A stretch of DNA of 64,000 nucleotides from Kushneria phosphatilytica (GCF_008247605.1 NZ_CP043420.1:1-64000); one strand, 5' to 3'. Shown: positions 49,183-59,503, counted from the stretch's first letter. The notes: generated by a model not told the origin, from the sequence alone. Program-made: numbers and translations.

Positions 49183-50739
49183 TCAGCTGAAATCCACCAG
49201 ACTGTGGCCGGTCATTTCCTGCGGTGGCTGCTCGCCCATCATGCTCAACAGCGAGGGCGCCAGGTCACATAGCCGCCCGTGATCGCGCAGCTGCGCCGGG
49301 CGCTGACCGACATAGACCAGCGGCACCAGGAAGGTGGTATGGGCGGTATGCGGCTTGCCGGTCTCCGGATCGACCATCTGCTCGGCATTGCCGTGATCGG
49401 CCGTCACCAGCGCACTACCGCCGGCACGCTCGATGGCTTCCAGCACACGGCCCAGACCGGTATCAACGGCCTCCACAGCGCCGATGGCGGCCTGCAGATC
49501 GCCGGTATGACCGACCATGTCACAGTTGGCATAGTTGCAGATGACCAGATCGAAACGGCCGGAATCGATTGCTTCGACCAGACGGTCGGTCACTTCACCG
49601 GCGCTCATTTCCGGCTTCTCGTCGTAGGTTTTCACGTCCTTGGGCGAATTCACCAGGATACGCTCTTCGCCTTCGAAGGGCTCTTCGCGTCCGCCGGAGA
49701 AGAAGAAGGTGACGTGGGCGTACTTCTCGGTCTCGGCGATGCGCAGCTGAGTGAGGCCGCGAGCGCTGGTGAACTCGCCCAGGGTGTTGGGCAGATCCTG
49801 TGGTGGGAAGGCGACCGGAGCATCAAGGCCATCGCTGTACTGCGTCATCATCACGAAATCAACCTGCGGCCGGCGCTCGCGGGCAAAACCGTCGAAGTCA
49901 TTATCGACGAAGACCCGAGCCAGTTCGCGGGCGCGGTCGGCGCGGAAGTTGGCGAACAGCACGGCGTCGCCATCCTCGATGGTGACCGGGGCATCCTCGG
50001 GGCGCAGGCTGGTCGCTTCGACGAACTCATCGGTTTCGCCCCGCTCATAGGCGGCCTCGAGGCCGGCCTCGGCGGTCGTGGCGGTATGGGTGCCCTGGCC
50101 ATCGACCACCACGCGCCAGGCCTGCTCGACCCGCTCCCAGCGGTTGTCACGATCCATGGCGTAGAAGCGACCCACCATTGAAGCGACATGGCCGACACCC
50201 AGCTGCTGGAGCTTTTCGTCAGCACGCACCAGCGATTCGTGGGCGCTTTGTGGCGGGGTATCGCGGCCGTCGAGAAACGCGTGAATGTAGACCCGCTTTG
50301 CACCCCGGGCGGCCGCCAGCTCAGCCAGTGCCAGAATATGATCCTCATGGCTGTGGACGCCACCCGGTGAGAGCAGGCCCAGCAGATGTACGGCGCGACC
50401 GCGCTCGATGGCGGCATCGATGGCGCCGGTCAGCGCGGTGTTGTCGGCCAGTTCGCCATCGCTGATGGCATTGGAGATACGGGTCAGACTCTGGAAGACC
50501 ACACGGCCGGCACCGATGTTCATGTGCCCTACCTCGGAGTTGCCCATCTGCCCCTCTGGTAGACCTACATGCCCGCCATCCGTATGAATCAGGGTGTGTG
50601 GGCGCTCACTAAGCAGTCGATCCATGACGGGCGTGTTCGCCAGGGCGACCGCATTGTCGTCGGTGTTCGGGTTACGACCGTAGCCGTCGAGGATGATCAG
50701 GGCGACCGGACGGGGCCGATCGGTCCGTTCCTGTGACAT
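49183..50739 (-). CDS. gpmI: 2,3-bisphosphoglycerate-independent phosphoglycerate mutase
   Basis: GpmI interconverts 3- and 2-phosphoglycerate in glycolysis using two manganese ions. The 518-residue enzyme has ALIILDGYG, the catalytic S68 in [30 protein letters not shown], and the metal-binding [10 protein letters not shown] near the end. A longer frame begins 237 bases upstream but is not supported by the family length. It is the first gene of gpmI-envC-ctpA and is divergent from the rhodanese gene. Confidence 0.96.
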   Translation of the reverse strand: MSQERTDRPRPVALIILDGYGRNPNTDDNAVALANTPVMDRLLSERPHTLIHTDGGHVGLPEGQMGNSEVGHMNIGAGRVVFQSLTRISNAISDGELADNTALTGAIDAAIERGRAVHLLGLLSPGGVHSHEDHILALAELAAARGAKRVYIHAFLDGRDTPPQSAHESLVRADEKLQQLGVGHVASMVGRFYAMDRDNRWERVEQAWRVVVDGQGTHTATTAEAGLEAAYERGETDEFVEATSLRPEDAPVTIEDGDAVLFANFRADRARELARVFVDNDFDGFARERRPQVDFVMMTQYSDGLDAPVAFPPQDLPNTLGEFTSARGLTQLRIAETEKYAHVTFFFSGGREEPFEGEERILVNSPKDVKTYDEKPEMSAGEVTDRLVEAIDSGRFDLVICNYANCDMVGHTGDLQAAIGAVEAVDTGLGRVLEAIERAGGSALVTADHGNAEQMVDPETGKPHTAHTTFLVPLVYVGQRPAQLRDHGRLCDLAPSLLSMMGEQPPQEMTGHSLVDFS

Positions 50740-50996
50740 GGAAAGCCTCGCTAACGGTGAAGGAGCAGGCGTGCCGACGTGAGAATGCGTCATCAAGCAG
50801 AGTCGGCGGCTGGCGTCATCATAACGCAGCCGATGGGCAGTGCGCATGATCGTATGCTTCCCCGGATGATCCATGCGCCTGCTCATGTATACTGGGCCCC
50901 TCCGGAATCCGGTCACCGGAGCGGCGCGTACGGCAGGCCCTGCCGGGTGCGTCGATGCAGACCCTTGCCGGGACACGCAACGAGTACGAGTTTGTC

Positions 50997-51419
50997 ATGA
51001 TTGATCAGCTTCTGGAGTTCGTGAGCCATCACCCTCTGCTGGTGGGTGCCTTTGTGGTAGTGGGTGTGGCCTTCATGGCCTATGAAGCCCGACGTAACGC
51101 TGCCGGGGGAGTCTCTTCCGGTGAGGCGACCGCCCTGATCAACCGCGAGGATGGTGTGATCGTCGATCTGCGTGACAAGAGCGAGTTCCGCAAGGCGCAT
51201 ATCCCCGGCTCGCGCAATATTCCCAATGATCGTCTCGACGATCGCATGCAGGAACTCGATGAGCACAAGGACAAGCCGATCATCGTGGTTTGCAAGATGG
51301 GACAGCAGTCCGGGGCCGCGGTCGAGAAGCTCAAAAAGGCCGGCTTTACGCGGGCAGTTCGCCTCAAGGGCGGCATCTCGCAGTGGCAGGCCGACAATCT
51401 GCCCACCGCTCGTCGCTGA
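50997..51419 (+). CDS. yibN: Rhodanese-like domain protein, YibN-like
   Basis: This 140-residue protein has an N-terminal membrane helix (about 13-30, LLVGAFVVVGVAFMAYEAR) followed by a single rhodanese domain. The active-site loop is CKMGQQSG, with the catalytic cysteine in place. Escherichia coli YibN has the same topology and the same place upstream of secB. The start MIDQLLEF is chosen by homology. A -10-like TATACT lies about 105 bases upstream. Confidence 0.92.
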   Translation: MIDQLLEFVSHHPLLVGAFVVVGVAFMAYEARRNAAGGVSSGEATALINREDGVIVDLRDKSEFRKAHIPGSRNIPNDRLDDRMQELDEHKDKPIIVVCKMGQQSGAAVEKLKKAGFTRAVRLKGGISQWQADNLPTARR

Positions 51420-51473
51420 TCCACCGCCTCTGCACAGCGTCGAATTCAACCGTCACCGCAGGAAATCGCTACC

Positions 51474-51959
51474 ATGTCCGAGAATAACGCCACCGACAGC
51501 ACAGCCGAGAACGGTCAGGGCGAAGTCCAGTTCGCACTGCAGCGTATTTACGTCAAGGATATCTCCTTCGAAGCGCCCAATTCGCCGCAGATCTTCCAGC
51601 AGCAGTTTCAGCCGCGCGTGAAGCTGGACGTCGATACCGAGCACACCATGCTGGGCGAGTCGATGTATGAGGTCACCGTGCGAGTAACGGCGCATGTCTA
51701 TAATGGCGATGAGCAGTCCACCGCCTTTCTTGCCGAAGTCGAGCAGGCCGGGCTGTTCACCATTGCCGGGCTGAGCGACGAGCAGCTTGGCCATACACTG
51801 GGTGCCTTCTGCCCCAATGTACTCTTCCCCTATGCGCGCGAGTGCATCGACAACATGGTCGGACGTGGCAGCTTCCCGGCGCTGATGCTGGCACCGGTCA
51901 ACTTCGATGCCATGTATGCTCAGAAGCAGGAGCAGCGCCAGCAGCAGATGGACAGCTGA
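51474..51959 (+). CDS. secB: Protein-export chaperone SecB
   Basis: SecB keeps precursor proteins unfolded and delivers them to SecA. The 161-residue tetrameric chaperone has [19 protein letters not shown], the TVRVTAHV and EVEQAGLF strands, and the conserved [12 protein letters not shown] and [12 protein letters not shown]. It is 54 bases after yibN; the grxC gene that separates them in enterobacteria is absent. rsmE follows within a few bases. Confidence 0.97.
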   Translation: MSENNATDSTAENGQGEVQFALQRIYVKDISFEAPNSPQIFQQQFQPRVKLDVDTEHTMLGESMYEVTVRVTAHVYNGDEQSTAFLAEVEQAGLFTIAGLSDEQLGHTLGAFCPNVLFPYARECIDNMVGRGSFPALMLAPVNFDAMYAQKQEQRQQQMDS

Positions 51960-51963
51960 TCCC

Positions 51964-52698
51964 TTGGCCGCCGGTGCACCACGCCTGTACGTCGATGCCG
52001 CGCTGACGCCGGCCAGTGAGCTGATCCTGCCAGAACGGGTGGCCCATCATCTCACCCGAGTGCTCAGACGCGGCGTGGGCGATGAAATTCGCCTGTTTGA
52101 TGGTCTGGGTACCGAAGTAAGCGCTCACATTGCACGCAGTGAGCGCAAACAGGTGGCAGTCCATATCGATGCGCTACTGACACCGGTGGCAGAGTCGTCG
52201 CTGACAGTGCATCTCGGCCAGGCGATCTCCAAGGGGGATCGCATGGATTACGCCATCCAGAAAGCGGTCGAACTGGGTGTGGCGGCGATCACACCGCTTT
52301 ATACCGAACACGGCGATGTCGCCCTGAAGGGTGAGCGGGCGGCGAAGAAACTGGCCCACTGGCAGGGCGTGGCAATCAGCGCCTGCGAACAGTGCGGCCG
52401 AGCAACCGTGCCGGTCATTGCCCCGGCCATGAAGCTTGCCGAATGGCTGGCGATGCGTGACGAGCCGGTGCGCTGGATGCTTCATCCGGGTGAGGCGAGG
52501 CTGGAAAGCACCACGACGATCGCGCGCGCTGCGCTGCTGATCGGCCCCGAGGGTGGGCTCAGCGAGGCCGACATGGCTGGCGCCCGCACTCATGGCTTTG
52601 CCCCACTGAGCCTTGGGCCGCGCATTCTGCGCACCGAAACGGCGCCGGTGGTGGCGCTGTCACTGCTGCAGTATCTCCATGGTGATCTGAGCCGCTAG
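51964..52698 (+). CDS. rsmE: 16S rRNA (uracil-1498-N3)-methyltransferase
   Basis: RsmE methylates U1498 of 16S rRNA with S-adenosylmethionine. The SPOUT-fold product of about 244 residues has PRLYVD near the start, HHLTRVLR, GDRMDYAIQKAVELGV, and the knot motif LLIGPEGGLSEAD followed by LGPRILRTETA. The start is uncertain. A TTG four bases after the secB stop places PRLYVD correctly, while the ATGs in this frame lie inside secB (51907 and 51916). I use the TTG. Confidence 0.88.
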   Translation: MAAGAPRLYVDAALTPASELILPERVAHHLTRVLRRGVGDEIRLFDGLGTEVSAHIARSERKQVAVHIDALLTPVAESSLTVHLGQAISKGDRMDYAIQKAVELGVAAITPLYTEHGDVALKGERAAKKLAHWQGVAISACEQCGRATVPVIAPAMKLAEWLAMRDEPVRWMLHPGEARLESTTTIARAALLIGPEGGLSEADMAGARTHGFAPLSLGPRILRTETAPVVALSLLQYLHGDLSR

Positions 52699-52838
52699 CT
52701 TCCCTCCCTGGTCCGCTTTCAGGGCCATTGATGGTCCTGATGACACCTCATGTCCGCGCTTCTTGACTAAAGTGGTAGAGCGCACTGGCAGCATGTTCAT
52801 TGGCCAGTGTTCCGTTCTTTGCCGACAAGGAGGTGCCC

Positions 52839-54575
52839 GTGGCTGACCCGACCGTAGCCGATATTCTGGTTGAAACCCTGTCCCAGGCCGGTGTGCAGAA
52901 CATCTGGGGACTGCCGGGCGACTCTCTCAATGGCCTGACCGAAAGCCTGCGCCGTCAGGAGCGCATCCGCTGGCGTGGTGTGCGCCACGAGGAAGTGGCC
53001 GCGCTGGCGGCAGGCGCCGAGGCGGATGCCACGAAGAGACTCTCGGTCTGTGCCGGTTCCTGTGGTCCCGGTAATCTGCATCTGATCAATGGTCTGTTCG
53101 AGGCCCAGCGTGCCAACGTGCCGATGCTGGCCATTGCCGCCCAGATTCCTTCCAGCGAGGTGGGGCTGGGCTATTTCCAGGAGACCCACCCCGAGCAGCT
53201 TTTCCGCGAGTGCAGTGACTACTGTGAGCTGGTCTCTTCGCCCGAGCAGATGCCGCGTGTGCTGGAAACTGCGATGAATACCGCCATCACCCAGCGCAGC
53301 GTGGCCGTCATCGTACTGCCCGGCGATGTCGCCCTGCAGCCGGCACCGGTGAAGCGAGTGCAGTGGTCGAACCCGGTACGTGCGGTGCCGGTCCCCCCGC
53401 CGGAAGCGTTGGACGAGCTGGCTGGCATGCTCAACGAGCAGGGGCGTGTGGCGCTGTTGTGCGGCTATGGCTGTGATGGCTATCACGACCAGGTGGTGGC
53501 GCTTGCCGAACGGCTCAAGGCGCCTGTCATTCATGCCTTGCGGGGCAAGCAGTCGCTGGAGTACGACAATCCCTATGATGTCGGCATGACTGGGCTGATC
53601 GGTTTCAGTTCGGGTTATCACGCGCTCAAGGAGTGCGATTTTCTGCTGATGCTGGGGACCAACTTCCCGTATCGCGATTTCTTCCCCGAGCATGGGCGGA
53701 TCGTGCAGATCGACGAGCGCGGGGCCCATCTCGGCCGGCGCAGTCCTCTGCTGCGCGGGCTGGTCGGCGATGTTGGCGCGACCCTCGAGGCGCTGCTGCC
53801 ACGTCTGGAAGAGAAACAGGATCGCGACTTTCTCGATGACTCCCAGCAGCACTACCGCAAGGCCCGCCGCGGACTCGATGAGCTTGCCACCCCACGGGAA
53901 GCCGGCGAGCCGCTGCACCCCCAGTATCTGACAGCGCGGGTCAGCGCACATGCCGCCGCGGATACCGTGTTTACCTGTGATGTTGGCACGCCCACGGTCT
54001 GGGCGGCGCGCTATCTGGAGATGAACGGTCGGCGCCGGCTGACCGGCTCGTTCATGCACGGCTCGATGGCAACCGCCGTGCCCCAGGCGATGGGCTGGCA
54101 GGCGGCCTGCCCGGGGCGTCAGATAGTGGCGTTGGCCGGCGATGGCGGGATCACCATGCTGATGGGCGATCTGCTGACCATGGTGGAACAGCAGCTGCCG
54201 GTGAAGGTGGTGGTCTACAACAACGAGACGCTGGGTTTTGTGGCGCTGGAGATGAAGGCCGCCGGTTTTGTTGATACCACGACCAATCTTTCCGCGGCCA
54301 ACTTTGCCGAGCTGGCCAATGCGCTGGGCATTCGCGGCATCCGGGTGGAGTCCTCGGAGCGGCTCGATGAGGCGCTGGAAGATGCTTTTGCCCACGATGG
54401 GCCGGTGATCGTCGATGTGCGCACTGCCAAACAGGAGCTCTCGATCCCCCCGCGGATCGAGGCCGAGCAGGCGAAGGGCTTCAGTCTCTACACCGTACGC
54501 GCGGTGATGAGCGGTCGTGGCGACGAAGTCATCGATCTGGCGAAGACCAACTGGCCGTTTCGGCGCAAAAAGTAA
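52839..54575 (+). CDS. poxB: Pyruvate dehydrogenase (quinone), PoxB-type
   Basis: PoxB oxidatively decarboxylates pyruvate to acetate and passes electrons to ubiquinone at the membrane. The 578-residue thiamine-diphosphate enzyme has [15 protein letters not shown] with the conserved glutamate, [16 protein letters not shown]-domain segments (GLIGFSSG), and the TPP motif starting G434-D-G436 and ending N461-N462. The C-terminal [17 protein letters not shown] resembles the membrane-binding tail. The GTG preceded by AAGGAGGT is a better start than a TTG 39 bases upstream. Confidence 0.9.
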   Translation: MADPTVADILVETLSQAGVQNIWGLPGDSLNGLTESLRRQERIRWRGVRHEEVAALAAGAEADATKRLSVCAGSCGPGNLHLINGLFEAQRANVPMLAIAAQIPSSEVGLGYFQETHPEQLFRECSDYCELVSSPEQMPRVLETAMNTAITQRSVAVIVLPGDVALQPAPVKRVQWSNPVRAVPVPPPEALDELAGMLNEQGRVALLCGYGCDGYHDQVVALAERLKAPVIHALRGKQSLEYDNPYDVGMTGLIGFSSGYHALKECDFLLMLGTNFPYRDFFPEHGRIVQIDERGAHLGRRSPLLRGLVGDVGATLEALLPRLEEKQDRDFLDDSQQHYRKARRGLDELATPREAGEPLHPQYLTARVSAHAAADTVFTCDVGTPTVWAARYLEMNGRRRLTGSFMHGSMATAVPQAMGWQAACPGRQIVALAGDGGITMLMGDLLTMVEQQLPVKVVVYNNETLGFVALEMKAAGFVDTTTNLSAANFAELANALGIRGIRVESSERLDEALEDAFAHDGPVIVDVRTAKQELSIPPRIEAEQAKGFSLYTVRAVMSGRGDEVIDLAKTNWPFRRKK

Positions 54576-54599
54576 GTACTTGCCAGGCTGCAAATGCAA

Positions 54600-54628
54600 C
54601 GCCCCGGCCTGATGGCCGGGGCGTTTTT
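54600..54628 (+). terminator. Rho-independent terminator after poxB
   Basis: GCCCCGGCC-TGAT-GGCCGGGGC is a perfect nine-base-pair stem followed by GTTTTT, 25 bases after the poxB stop. The minus-strand side has only GTTGCATTT, so it mainly serves poxB. Confidence 0.9.
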
Positions 54629-54658
54629 GATCGCGCAGTGGGCCAGAGCCCGTGGCGT

Positions 54659-55792
54659 TCAGGATTTCTCGTCGATCAGGCGCTGCCGGGCCTGGCGCTC
54701 CTGCTCTTCGGCGTAGGAGGGGAAGTCGACATAGCCCCGCGCATCGCCGCCATAGAAGGTATTCGGATCGTACTCCGCCAGCGGCCAGTCGTTTTTCATC
54801 CGCTCGACCAGGTCGGGATTGGAGGTGAACAACCGTCCGAAGACCGGCAGGTCGATGGTGCCGTCATTGACCAGCTTCTCGGCCTCGGTCTTGTCCAGGT
54901 TACCGGCGAACAGCAGGTTGCCGTGGTAGGTATCACGGAACTGCTTGAGATAGTCGCGCGGCAGCGGTGGCATGCCCTGTCCGCCCTGATCGTGCAGATG
55001 CACATAGGCCAGATTGCGCTTGTTGAACTCCCGGGCGAGATAGAGATAAGTCTCGCCGTTGTCGTCGTACTCCGGCATATCGAACAGCTGACCGTGGGGC
55101 GAGAGGCGCACGCCAACGCGGTGGCTGCCGATCAGCGCGCAGACCTCGTCGACCACTTCGATCAGCAGTCGGCAGCGGTTCTCGCGCGAGCCGCCATACT
55201 CGTCATCACGATCATTGACCACGGCGTTGAGGAACTGCTCGAAGAGATAGCCGTTGGCACCGTGAATCTCCACGCCATCAAAACCGACATTACGAGCGTT
55301 GACCGCGGCCTGGGCAAAGTCGCGGACAATTTCGCGGACTTCACGGGTGGCCAGCCGGCGTGGCGTGCTTGCCGGCAGCATATCGGGGATGCCCTGCTCG
55401 TTATAGCCAAACGCCATGCCGCCCTGCTGTTCACTGGGGCCGACTGGTGCGGCACCGGCGATCTGTACCGAGGTGTGCGAGACTCGGCCGACGTGCCAGA
55501 TCTGGGCAAAGAAGACACCTCCGCGCTCATGTACCGCCCGGGTCGCCTTGGCCCAGCCGTCCAGCTGATCGGGGCCGTAAATGCCGGGATTGTAGAGATA
55601 GCCCGTGCCCTGACGGGAGACCGGTGTCCCTTCGGAAATGATCAGTCCGGCACTGGCGCGCTGACGATAGTAGAGGGCGCCCATTTCATTGGGGATATCG
55701 TTCGGCGCCCGCGAGCGGGTCATCGGCGCCATGATGATGCGGTTGTCGAGTTGAATGCCGGCCAGGTCATAGGGCTCGAAGAGTGTACTCAT
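54659..55792 (-). CDS. Alkene reductase, Old Yellow Enzyme family (NemA-like)
   Basis: OYE flavoproteins reduce activated C=C bonds with NADPH and often detoxify electrophiles. The 377-residue TIM barrel has IIMAPMTRSRA, ASAGLIISEGTPVS, FAQIWHVGRVSH, the active-site IHGANGYLFEQFLN, DEYGGSRENR, and FGRLFTSNPDL. It is close to N-ethylmaleimide reductase. The ATG after GGAGGATGGC is used. The gene is convergent with poxB and divergent from gshB; no NemR-type repressor is adjacent. Confidence 0.92.
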   Translation of the reverse strand: MSTLFEPYDLAGIQLDNRIIMAPMTRSRAPNDIPNEMGALYYRQRASAGLIISEGTPVSRQGTGYLYNPGIYGPDQLDGWAKATRAVHERGGVFFAQIWHVGRVSHTSVQIAGAAPVGPSEQQGGMAFGYNEQGIPDMLPASTPRRLATREVREIVRDFAQAAVNARNVGFDGVEIHGANGYLFEQFLNAVVNDRDDEYGGSRENRCRLLIEVVDEVCALIGSHRVGVRLSPHGQLFDMPEYDDNGETYLYLAREFNKRNLAYVHLHDQGGQGMPPLPRDYLKQFRDTYHGNLLFAGNLDKTEAEKLVNDGTIDLPVFGRLFTSNPDLVERMKNDWPLAEYDPNTFYGGDARGYVDFPSYAEEQERQARQRLIDEKS

Positions 55793-55990
55793 GCCATCCT
55801 CCATCGGTGACTGGAACAGGCCGCGCGCAGAAGACGCCGGCCCTCGGTGTGAGGCAAGCCTGGCAAGCCGTTAGCATTCGAACAATAGTTTTCGTAAATG
55901 CCCATGATGGGGTCGTGCCTGGTCGCGACCGAAGGGTTGCGCCATACTGGCGCCGTTTATCACCGGGATGCCGGTCAGCAGGAGTCGAAC

Positions 55991-56947
55991 ATGAGTGCAC
56001 GTACGCTGGATATGGCAGTGGTCATGGACCCCATTGCCGATGTTGCCTACAAGAAGGACACCACCCTGGCCATGCTGTGGGCGGCGCAAAAGCGAGGTCA
56101 TCGGTTATGGTATCTGCAGCCGGAAGATCTCTATCTGAAGGAGGGGCGCGCCATGGGGAGACTGCGCCGGCTGGAAGCGTTCGAGGATCCGGCACACTGG
56201 TATCGGCTGGGTGATGTCGAAGCCGGACCGCTGGCGGAAATGGATGTCATCCTGATGCGTCAGGATCCGCCGGTGGACAGTAACTTCATCAATGCCGTAC
56301 ATCTGCTTGGCTTTGCCGAGCGTGAAGGCGTACTGGTGGTCAATCCCACAAAGGCCCTGCTGACCTGCAACGAGAAGCTCTACGCCCAGCAGTTTCCGCA
56401 ATGCCTGGTGCCCACCGTGGTGTCCTGTAACGAGGCCGTGTTGCGCGAGTTTCACGCCGAGCAGGGTGACACCATCTTCAAACCGCTTGATGGCATGGGC
56501 GGCAATGGCATCTTTCACGTCACCCCTGACGGGCGCAATATCGGCTCGATCATCGAACAGCTGACCGATCGTGGTGCCCGTCAGATCATGGCCCAGCGCT
56601 ATATTCCCGAGATCAGTCGTGGTGACACCCGCATTCTGCTGATCGACGGCGAACCGGTGCCGCATGGACTGGCGCGTATCCCTACTGCCGGAGAGGTGCG
56701 CGGCAATCTGGCAGCCGGGGGCCGGGGTGAGGCGCGAGCACTGACCGAGCGTGACTACTGGCTGGTGGATCAGGTGAAGGACTCGATCCGCGAACAGGGC
56801 CTGATCTTCGTCGGGCTGGATGTCATCGGCGATTACATTACCGAAATCAACGTGACCAGTCCGACCTGCGTGCGTGAGATTGATGCCCAGACCGGCAGCG
56901 ATATCGCCGGCATGCTGATGGATGCTATCGCCCGACGATTCGCATGA
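55991..56947 (+). CDS. gshB: Glutathione synthetase
   Basis: GshB joins gamma-glutamylcysteine and glycine to make glutathione. The 318-residue ATP-grasp enzyme has AVVMDPIADVAYKKDTTLAML, MRQDPPVDSNFI, NPTKALLTCNEKL, the nucleotide loop KPLDGMGGNGIF, and EINVTSPTCVREID. The ATG follows CAGGAG. It precedes yqgE and ruvX, the standard order, although poxB and an OYE gene separate it from rsmE. Confidence 0.96.
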   Translation: MSARTLDMAVVMDPIADVAYKKDTTLAMLWAAQKRGHRLWYLQPEDLYLKEGRAMGRLRRLEAFEDPAHWYRLGDVEAGPLAEMDVILMRQDPPVDSNFINAVHLLGFAEREGVLVVNPTKALLTCNEKLYAQQFPQCLVPTVVSCNEAVLREFHAEQGDTIFKPLDGMGGNGIFHVTPDGRNIGSIIEQLTDRGARQIMAQRYIPEISRGDTRILLIDGEPVPHGLARIPTAGEVRGNLAAGGRGEARALTERDYWLVDQVKDSIREQGLIFVGLDVIGDYITEINVTSPTCVREIDAQTGSDIAGMLMDAIARRFA

Positions 56948-57140
56948 TCTTCATCCACTGATGACAATGTCTCCAGCGTTGGTGAGTGCTCGCTTTTGAA
57001 CAGATCCATGGGTAACGCCCCGGGTTGCCGACAAGTGTTACACTAGACGCATTAACCATGACGGCCAGGCAGCCCAGATGGCGCCGCGCCGTCCCGTGAC
57101 TCCAACACTGCGTTGGCCTGACGCCACGTCCGGGAGATCT

Positions 57141-57698
57141 ATGCAAACCCTGCGCGATCATTTCCTGATGGCGATGCCACATCTGGAAGATGAAAACTTC
57201 GCTGGCACCCTGAACTACATCTGTGATCACGATGAGACCGGCACGCTGGGTCTGATCGTCAATCGCCCGTTGTCACTGACGCTCGAAGGACTGTTCGAGC
57301 AGCTCGATATCGACGTCTCCGATTGCCCGCATCTCGAGATGCCGGTGCTTTACGGGGGACCGGTACATCGTGATCGCGGCTTCATCCTGCATCGGGGCAA
57401 CGCCGATGAGTGGGACTCCAGCCTGCAGGTCTGTGAATCGCGTGCGCTGACGACTTCGATGGATGTTCTCCATGCGCTGGCCGAAGGGCGCGGACCGGAA
57501 GAGTTTCTGGTCTGTCTCGGCTGTGCCGGCTGGCAGCCCGATCAGCTGGCCGAGGAGATCAAGGAGAATACCTGGCTGAACGTGGCGGCAACGGATGAGA
57601 TTCTCTTTCGTACGCCGCCGGAAACCCGGCTGGAGGCGGCCGCCAACCGGTTGGGCGTGGATCTGGCGCTGCTGTCACGCCATGCCGGTCATGGCTGA
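57141..57698 (+). CDS. yqgE: UPF0301 protein YqgE
   Basis: This 185-residue member of UPF0301 has the family N-terminus LRDHFLMAMPHLEDENFAGT, then GTLGLIVNRPL, YGGPVHRDRGFILH and CLGCAGWQPDQLAEEI. The biochemical role is unknown. The ATG follows GGGAGA; an upstream in-frame ATG would add 21 residues without homology. It sits 36 bases before ruvX, with which it is normally co-transcribed. Confidence 0.95.
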   Translation: MQTLRDHFLMAMPHLEDENFAGTLNYICDHDETGTLGLIVNRPLSLTLEGLFEQLDIDVSDCPHLEMPVLYGGPVHRDRGFILHRGNADEWDSSLQVCESRALTTSMDVLHALAEGRGPEEFLVCLGCAGWQPDQLAEEIKENTWLNVAATDEILFRTPPETRLEAAANRLGVDLALLSRHAGHG

Positions 57699-57734
57699 GC
57701 AGTCGCTGTTTTGCGCTCGCACCCGGAGGCGATC

Positions 57735-58169
57735 ATGAGCCGCCCGGGCGAGCGGCTGATCATGGCCTTCGACTTCGGTTCACGTCGGATCGGGGTGGCG
57801 GTGGGCAACGAGCTGCTGGGCTCGGCTTCCGAGCTTGCGCCATTGCCCTGCCGTGATGGTATTCCTGACTGGGAGCGCGTCGCCCGACTGATCGATGAGT
57901 GGCAGCCGGCACTGTTTGTGGTCGGACTGCCGCTGCACATGGATGGCAGTGAATCCGAAATGAGCCTGCGGGCCCGCAAGTTTGCCCGTCGTCTGAACGG
58001 TCGTTTCGGCCGGCCATTCGAGATGTTCGATGAGCGGGGCTCCACCCGGGAAGCCAAGCGCATTGCGCATGAAGAGGGGCATGCGGGTAACTATCGCCAA
58101 CATGGTGTCGATGGCATTGCAGCCGAACTGATCCTGAGCCAATACCTCTCCCACCTCGAGCACAACTGA
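57735..58169 (+). CDS. ruvX: Holliday junction resolvase-like protein RuvX (YqgF)
   Basis: RuvX/YqgF is an RNase H-fold nuclease implicated in 16S rRNA 5'-end maturation. The 144-residue product has AFDFGSRRIGVAVGN with the catalytic D13, VVGLPLHMDGSES, FDERGSTREA and the C-terminal AAELILSQYL. The ATG follows GGAGG. In pseudomonads pyrR-pyrB follow on the same strand; here pyrB is convergent and no pyrR is present. Confidence 0.95.
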   Translation: MSRPGERLIMAFDFGSRRIGVAVGNELLGSASELAPLPCRDGIPDWERVARLIDEWQPALFVVGLPLHMDGSESEMSLRARKFARRLNGRFGRPFEMFDERGSTREAKRIAHEEGHAGNYRQHGVDGIAAELILSQYLSHLEHN

Positions 58170-58305
58170 AGCGCGCGGGCGCCCCGCCCTGCCGGGCGGA
58201 TACCCGAGCCCTCTCCCGGATGTCCCTTTCCTGCTGTTCCTGCAGGCGCCGGTAGCGCCTGCCGACTCGTGTGTTCCCGGCTGTTGCCTCTTGACTCTGA
58301 CAGGG

Positions 58306-59349
58306 TCAGGACAGGGCGTCGAAGGAGGCATCATCCGGACTCAGCTGGCTCGGCACTCGCCAGCTGACATCACGCATCGACTGCTCGATCAGATGATCAA
58401 CGCCCATCAGCCAGGCAAAGATGGCCATGCGCACCGGAATACCGTTGTCAGTCTGACGGAAGATCGCCAGCCTCGGATCGCCGTTGAGATCGACATCCAG
58501 GTCATTGGCGCCGGGACGGCTATCGCGTGGCAGTGGGTGCATGACGATGGTGTCGGGTGGGCAGTAGCGGTCCAGAAAGGCCCGATTGACCCGGAATTCA
58601 TCCGAGAGGGTCTGAAAACGTTCCAGCAACTCCTGCGTGAAGCGTTCCTTCTGGATGCGGGTGGTATAGACCACGTCGACCGATTCGAAATGTGTCTCGA
58701 GACTTTCCCGGCTTTCGATGCGATGTCCGCGGCTGGCCACCAGATCGACCAGTTCACCAGGCATTTCCAGGCCTGGCGGTGCCACCAGGGTAATGCGCAA
58801 TGGCGGATGCAGGGACAGCAGGCGCATCAGTGAGTGCACCGTACGACCGTACTTGAGGTCGCCAGTCAACAGCAGGTGAGCGCCGGAGAGTGATTTGCCC
58901 AGCCGTTCGAATTCCTGACGAATGGTATAGAGATCGAGTAATGCCTGACTGGGGTGCTCGCCGGGGCCATCGCCGCCGTTGATCACCGGCACGTTGATGG
59001 CGCGGGCAAATTCGGCCACCGAGCCCTGATCAGGGTGGCGCAGCACAATGGCATCGACATAACCGGCCATCACACGGCTGGTGTCGTAGAGCGATTCACC
59101 CTTGGCCATCGAGGAGAAGGTGAACCCGGTGGTATCGCAGACGCTGCCGCCCAGCCGGCTGAAGGCGGCGTGGAAGCTCATGCGGGTACGGGTGCTGGCT
59201 TCAAAGAAAAGATTGCCGAGTACGGCGCCTTCCAGCACCCGGGTGATCTTCTGACGGCGCGCAACGGGTTCCATACGCCGGGCAATGGTGAACAGGTGCT
59301 CGACGGCTTCGAGCGAGAGGTCATCAACGGAGAGCAGGTGGGGACTCAT
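58306..59349 (-). CDS. pyrB: Aspartate carbamoyltransferase catalytic subunit
   Basis: PyrB condenses carbamoyl phosphate with aspartate in pyrimidine synthesis. The 347-residue protein has the carbamoyl-phosphate loop S52-T-R-T-R56, GGDGPGEHPSQALLDLYTI and the MHPLPRD motif. It is longer than the Escherichia coli catalytic chain (311). Neither a regulatory pyrI nor an inactive pyrC-like partner is adjacent, so a subunit arrangement cannot be inferred from context. The ATG giving MSPHLLSVDDL is used rather than one 45 bases upstream. Confidence 0.94.
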   Translation of the reverse strand: MSPHLLSVDDLSLEAVEHLFTIARRMEPVARRQKITRVLEGAVLGNLFFEASTRTRMSFHAAFSRLGGSVCDTTGFTFSSMAKGESLYDTSRVMAGYVDAIVLRHPDQGSVAEFARAINVPVINGGDGPGEHPSQALLDLYTIRQEFERLGKSLSGAHLLLTGDLKYGRTVHSLMRLLSLHPPLRITLVAPPGLEMPGELVDLVASRGHRIESRESLETHFESVDVVYTTRIQKERFTQELLERFQTLSDEFRVNRAFLDRYCPPDTIVMHPLPRDSRPGANDLDVDLNGDPRLAIFRQTDNGIPVRMAIFAWLMGVDHLIEQSMRDVSWRVPSQLSPDDASFDALS

Positions 59350-59492
59350 GAGCAGTGCCTCGTGGTCGACAGGCGGGGCGACAAATGTCGGCAACGTCGG
59401 GCGGCAAGCGCCGAACGTTACCCGAATCGGGCGACAGTGTAACCGCAGCCGGGCCCTGCATCATCTCCGGTGAGATGACCGGCGCAGTACTC

Positions 59493-59503
59493 TTCTACGC
59501 TGA
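59493..59503 (+). promoter_or_regulatory. Possible sigma-S type -10 element upstream of SDR 1
   Basis: TCTACGCTGAG matches 9 of 11 positions of the extended sigma-S -10 consensus KCTAYRCTTAA. It lies about 50 bases before the first SDR start. A similar element (ACTACGCTTGA) precedes the second SDR. No good -35 was seen, as is usual for sigma-S promoters. Confidence 0.45.

Noticed and set aside
52721..52738. AGGGCCA-TTGA-TGGTCCT hairpin after rsmE as a terminator
   Set aside because: The stem is only seven pairs with one G-T wobble and no T-run follows, so it does not meet a terminator pattern.
52797..54599. 600-codon open frame on the minus strand opposite poxB
   Set aside because: It is an antisense shadow with His/Gln-rich unstructured sequence. 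PoxB on the plus strand is complete with all thiamine-diphosphate motifs.
54638..55810. 390-codon plus-strand frame opposite the OYE gene
   Set aside because: It covers the same bases as a full-length Old Yellow Enzyme on the minus strand and has no recognisable motifs.
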